The translations under genes and the position numbers were made by a program. A stretch of DNA of 64,000 bases from Fremontodendron californicum (lineage: Eukaryota > Streptophyta > Magnoliopsida > Malvales > Malvaceae). Of this stretch, positions 61,885 to 64,000 are shown one piece after another. The stretch spans positions 11,867,501-11,931,500 of the forward strand of contig JAULJL010000005.1 of assembly GCA_030761205.1 (NCBI GenBank), written 5' to 3'. Position 1 is the first letter of the stretch. The number at the start of each line of letters is the position of its first letter. The notes under the pieces are model-generated. The model was not told where the DNA came from, made no database searches, and was given only the letters and a program-made list of their open reading frames with translations.

Positions 61885-63560
61885 CGTTGCATCTACACCG
61901 TGTCAGGAAATATTTGCATCATTCATGGATATTCGCATTTGCACCATTCCATGAGCATCGGTGTTTTACCATTACATTTACATCCTTCATGGATATTTTC
62001 ATATGCATCATCTTGAGTAATTGCATCGTTTTTAGGATCATTGCATCTCCATTATTGTGTGGCAATTGCAGTTACACCATTCATGGACGATTTACACGAA
62101 CATGATTCGCAATTGCATTTGCACTATTCAGAAGCATTTGCATATTGATAATCTTTGCATTTTCACCATTTAGAAGCATTTGCATCAATCCAAGGACATC
62201 TGCATTTGCATCATACAAAAGCATTTGCACATTGTTAATCTCTGCATTTGCATCATTCAGAAGCATTTGCACAGTGTTGATCTATGCATCTGCATCATTT
62301 CATAAAGTAGTTGCATCATTCGAGGATATTTGCATTTGCATCATTCAAAAGCAGTTGCACTTTGATAAATATCTGCATTTGCATCATACAGAAGCATTTA
62401 CGCACTGTTAATCTCTGCATTTGCATCATTTATAAGCATTTGCACATTGTTGATCTTTGCATTTGCATCATTCCATGAAGTAGTTGCATCATTCGAGGAT
62501 ATTTTCATTTTGCACATTGATAATCTCTGCATTTGCACCATAAAGCATTTGCATATTTGTTAGTCTTTGCATCTGCAACAAGAAGCATTTGCATCTTTAA
62601 TTTCTGCATCTGCAACAAGAAGCATTTGCATCTTTTTTTTTGAACAACAAATGCAATTTTTATTGAAAGATAAAAAAACAATAGAATGGATTGCCCCACT
62701 CGATCCAATGACAAAACAATAGTCACCCTAACAAGCAATAAACCAGTAATGTATATGACCCTCACTTACTAAAGGGAGTGCCAAATAACCTAATTGACTA
62801 CCCTTCAAACTAAAAATAGTCTGAACCCCTAGATACCCCTGGATACAATAAAGCAACTACATTATCAACCTTGTGCTAAAATCATAGTTCTGAAAAATAA
62901 AGCACCAATCACTGCCGCTTGTCCTTATGCTGAATTTCTTGTTCGTCCTGAATCGCAACATCAAAGAGGTAACCCATAATGCAACTTCACAAAAACACAA
63001 GATAGCCGAAAAGAAGCATTTGTATCTTTAATTTATGCATCTGCATCATGAAGCATTTGCATCTTTGTTGATCTTTGCATCTGCATCAAGAAGCGTTTGC
63101 ATCAATCCAAGACATTTGCATCTGCATTATGAAGCACTCTCATCTTTGTTAATCACTGCATTTGCATCATGAAGCATTTGCATCTTTGTTGATCATTGAA
63201 TCTACAACAAGAAGCATTCACATTTTTAATTTCTGCATCTGCATCATGAAGCATTTGCATCTTTGTTGATCTTTGCATCTGCATTATGAATCACTTGCAT
63301 CTTTTTTAATCACTGCATTTGCATCATGAAGCATTTGCATCTTTGTTGATCATTGCATCTACAACAAGAAGCATTTGCTTTTTTAATTTCTGCATCAAGA
63401 AACATTTGCATCTTTAATCTCTACATTTGCATCAAGAAGCATTTGCATCTATAACCTTTGCATCTGCATCATGAAGCATTTGCATATTTGTTGATCTTTG
63501 CATCTGCATCATGAAGCATTTGCATCAAATTGAAGACATTCGCATCTGCATCAAGAAGCA
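61885..63560 (+). repeat. GCATTTGCATC tandem array, outer element
   Basis: A long irregular array of AAGCATTTGCATCTTTG and TGCATCTGCATCATG units of roughly 30-50 bp. It is interrupted by a LINE fragment at 62634-63010. Confidence 0.85.
62634..63010 (-). mobile_element. Short 5'-truncated LINE fragment
   Basis: On the minus strand it ends TTGCATTTGTTGTTC plus poly(A) (plus-strand T run at about 62633-62641). It interrupts the array and is bounded by AAGAAGCATTTGCATCT (62617-62633) and AAGAAGCATTTGTATCT (63011-63027). The duplication is partly confounded because the array itself contains this word. Only LINE-like 3' UTR is present, with no coding sequence. Confidence 0.65.
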
Positions 63561-63660
63561 TTTGCATCCTTTCAAAACCTCCAGGTTAATTTTCAACACA
63601 TTTTCAAAAATCATGGATAAGACATCCGAGCACTGTTTTCAAAATATTCCTGGCTTAACC

Positions 63661-64000
63661 AGATCTCTTCCCGACTATTGGTTCCGCCCAAGTCATCTCA
63701 TTGAAAATTATCTACGGTTTCTCCTAGATAACTTTTCGACTATTGGTTCCACCCAAGTCATCTTTTTGAAAATTATCTACGGTTTCTCCTAGATAACTTT
63801 TCGACTATTGGTTCCACCCAAGTCATCTCTTTGAAAATTATCTACGATTTATCCTAGATAACTTTTCGACTATTGGTTCCTCCCAAGTCATCTCTTTGAA
63901 AATTATCTACGGTTTTTCCTAGATAACTTTTGGACTATTGGTTCCGCCCAAGTCATCTCTTTGAAAATCATCTATGATTTCTCCTAGATAACTTTTCGAC
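63661..64000 (+). repeat. 65 bp tandem array at the window end
   Basis: TTGAAAATTATCTACGGTTT or a variant recurs at 63701, 63766, 63831, 63896 and 63961, an exact 65 bp period. Units carry TCCTAGATAACTTTTCGACT and ATTGGTTCCACCCAAGTCAT. The array continues past 64000. Confidence 0.9.

Larger units (their letters stand above)
32552..64000 (+). mobile_element. Outer large-LTR element, plus strand, interrupted and running off the window
   Basis: The order is 5' LTR (32552-36902 plus 54802-55552), primer-binding site (55555), leader, broken gag (57827-59234), long non-coding 3' region and tandem arrays. The 3' LTR must lie beyond 64000. The 5' LTR is split by the inner element at 36903-54796. Orientation follows from the primer-binding site right of the LTR and the plus-strand gag. 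No pol domain is seen in over 4.7 kb after gag, though the end is not visible. Confidence 0.8.

Noticed and set aside
61885..64000. CRISPR-like spacing of short repeats
   Set aside because: This is plant nuclear DNA; units are contiguous tandem repeats without unique spacers and sit inside a retrotransposon.

Overview
The window is nuclear DNA of a flowering plant, most likely a eudicot. It is AT-rich, with two spliced genes whose proteins belong to plant families and GT-AG introns, in a background dominated by plant-type transposable elements. I cannot name the species. Only two host genes can be supported. The first is a five-exon group I WRKY transcription factor on the minus strand (1419-6536). 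The second is a two-exon SEIPIN1-like lipid-droplet gene on the plus strand (26586-30613). They look functionally unrelated. All four copies of one hAT-like MITE family lie inside or close to these two genes.

Between the genes (about 8.2-24.5 kb) lie layered repeats. In order they are: a 5'-truncated LINE with target-site duplication (8526-10004); a 4.9 kb solo LTR with duplication ACACG (10957-15861); fragments of a CACG/CGTG-rich repeat in inverted orientation; an eight-unit tandem array with a roughly 400 bp monomer and a three-monomer higher-order period (about 16.24-19.5 kb); an inverted copy of part of that monomer; and a 2.4 kb solo LTR with duplication GTGAT (20686-23090). Two hairpin-plus-CTAG sequences (24501-24530 and 32485-32517) look like Helitron 3' ends.

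The right half (32.5-64 kb) is a nest of two elements of one very large LTR-retrotransposon family. An outer plus-strand element begins about 32552. Its 5' LTR is split by an inner, complete minus-strand element of the same family (36903-54796, duplication GTACA). The inner element has about 4.47 kb near-identical LTRs, a primer-binding site, a purine tract, and one intact 484-residue Gag ORF, but no recognisable protease, reverse transcriptase, RNase H or integrase. The outer element has a broken gag and the same non-coding layout after gag, so lack of pol appears to be a family trait. This fits the gag-only TR-GAG type of non-autonomous element, with a Gag resembling the Tat/Ogre lineage of Ty3/gypsy.

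The most interesting signals are in this family: W-box (TTGACT) clusters near the outer edge of the LTRs, a conserved palindrome and a paired module in the untranslated leader, leader tandem repeats kept in both elements, and different 3' tandem arrays in the two elements (180 bp against 65 bp). The higher-order satellite between the genes, which contains one arm of an apparent inverted-repeat element, is the other notable structure. All identities and counts were made by eye.
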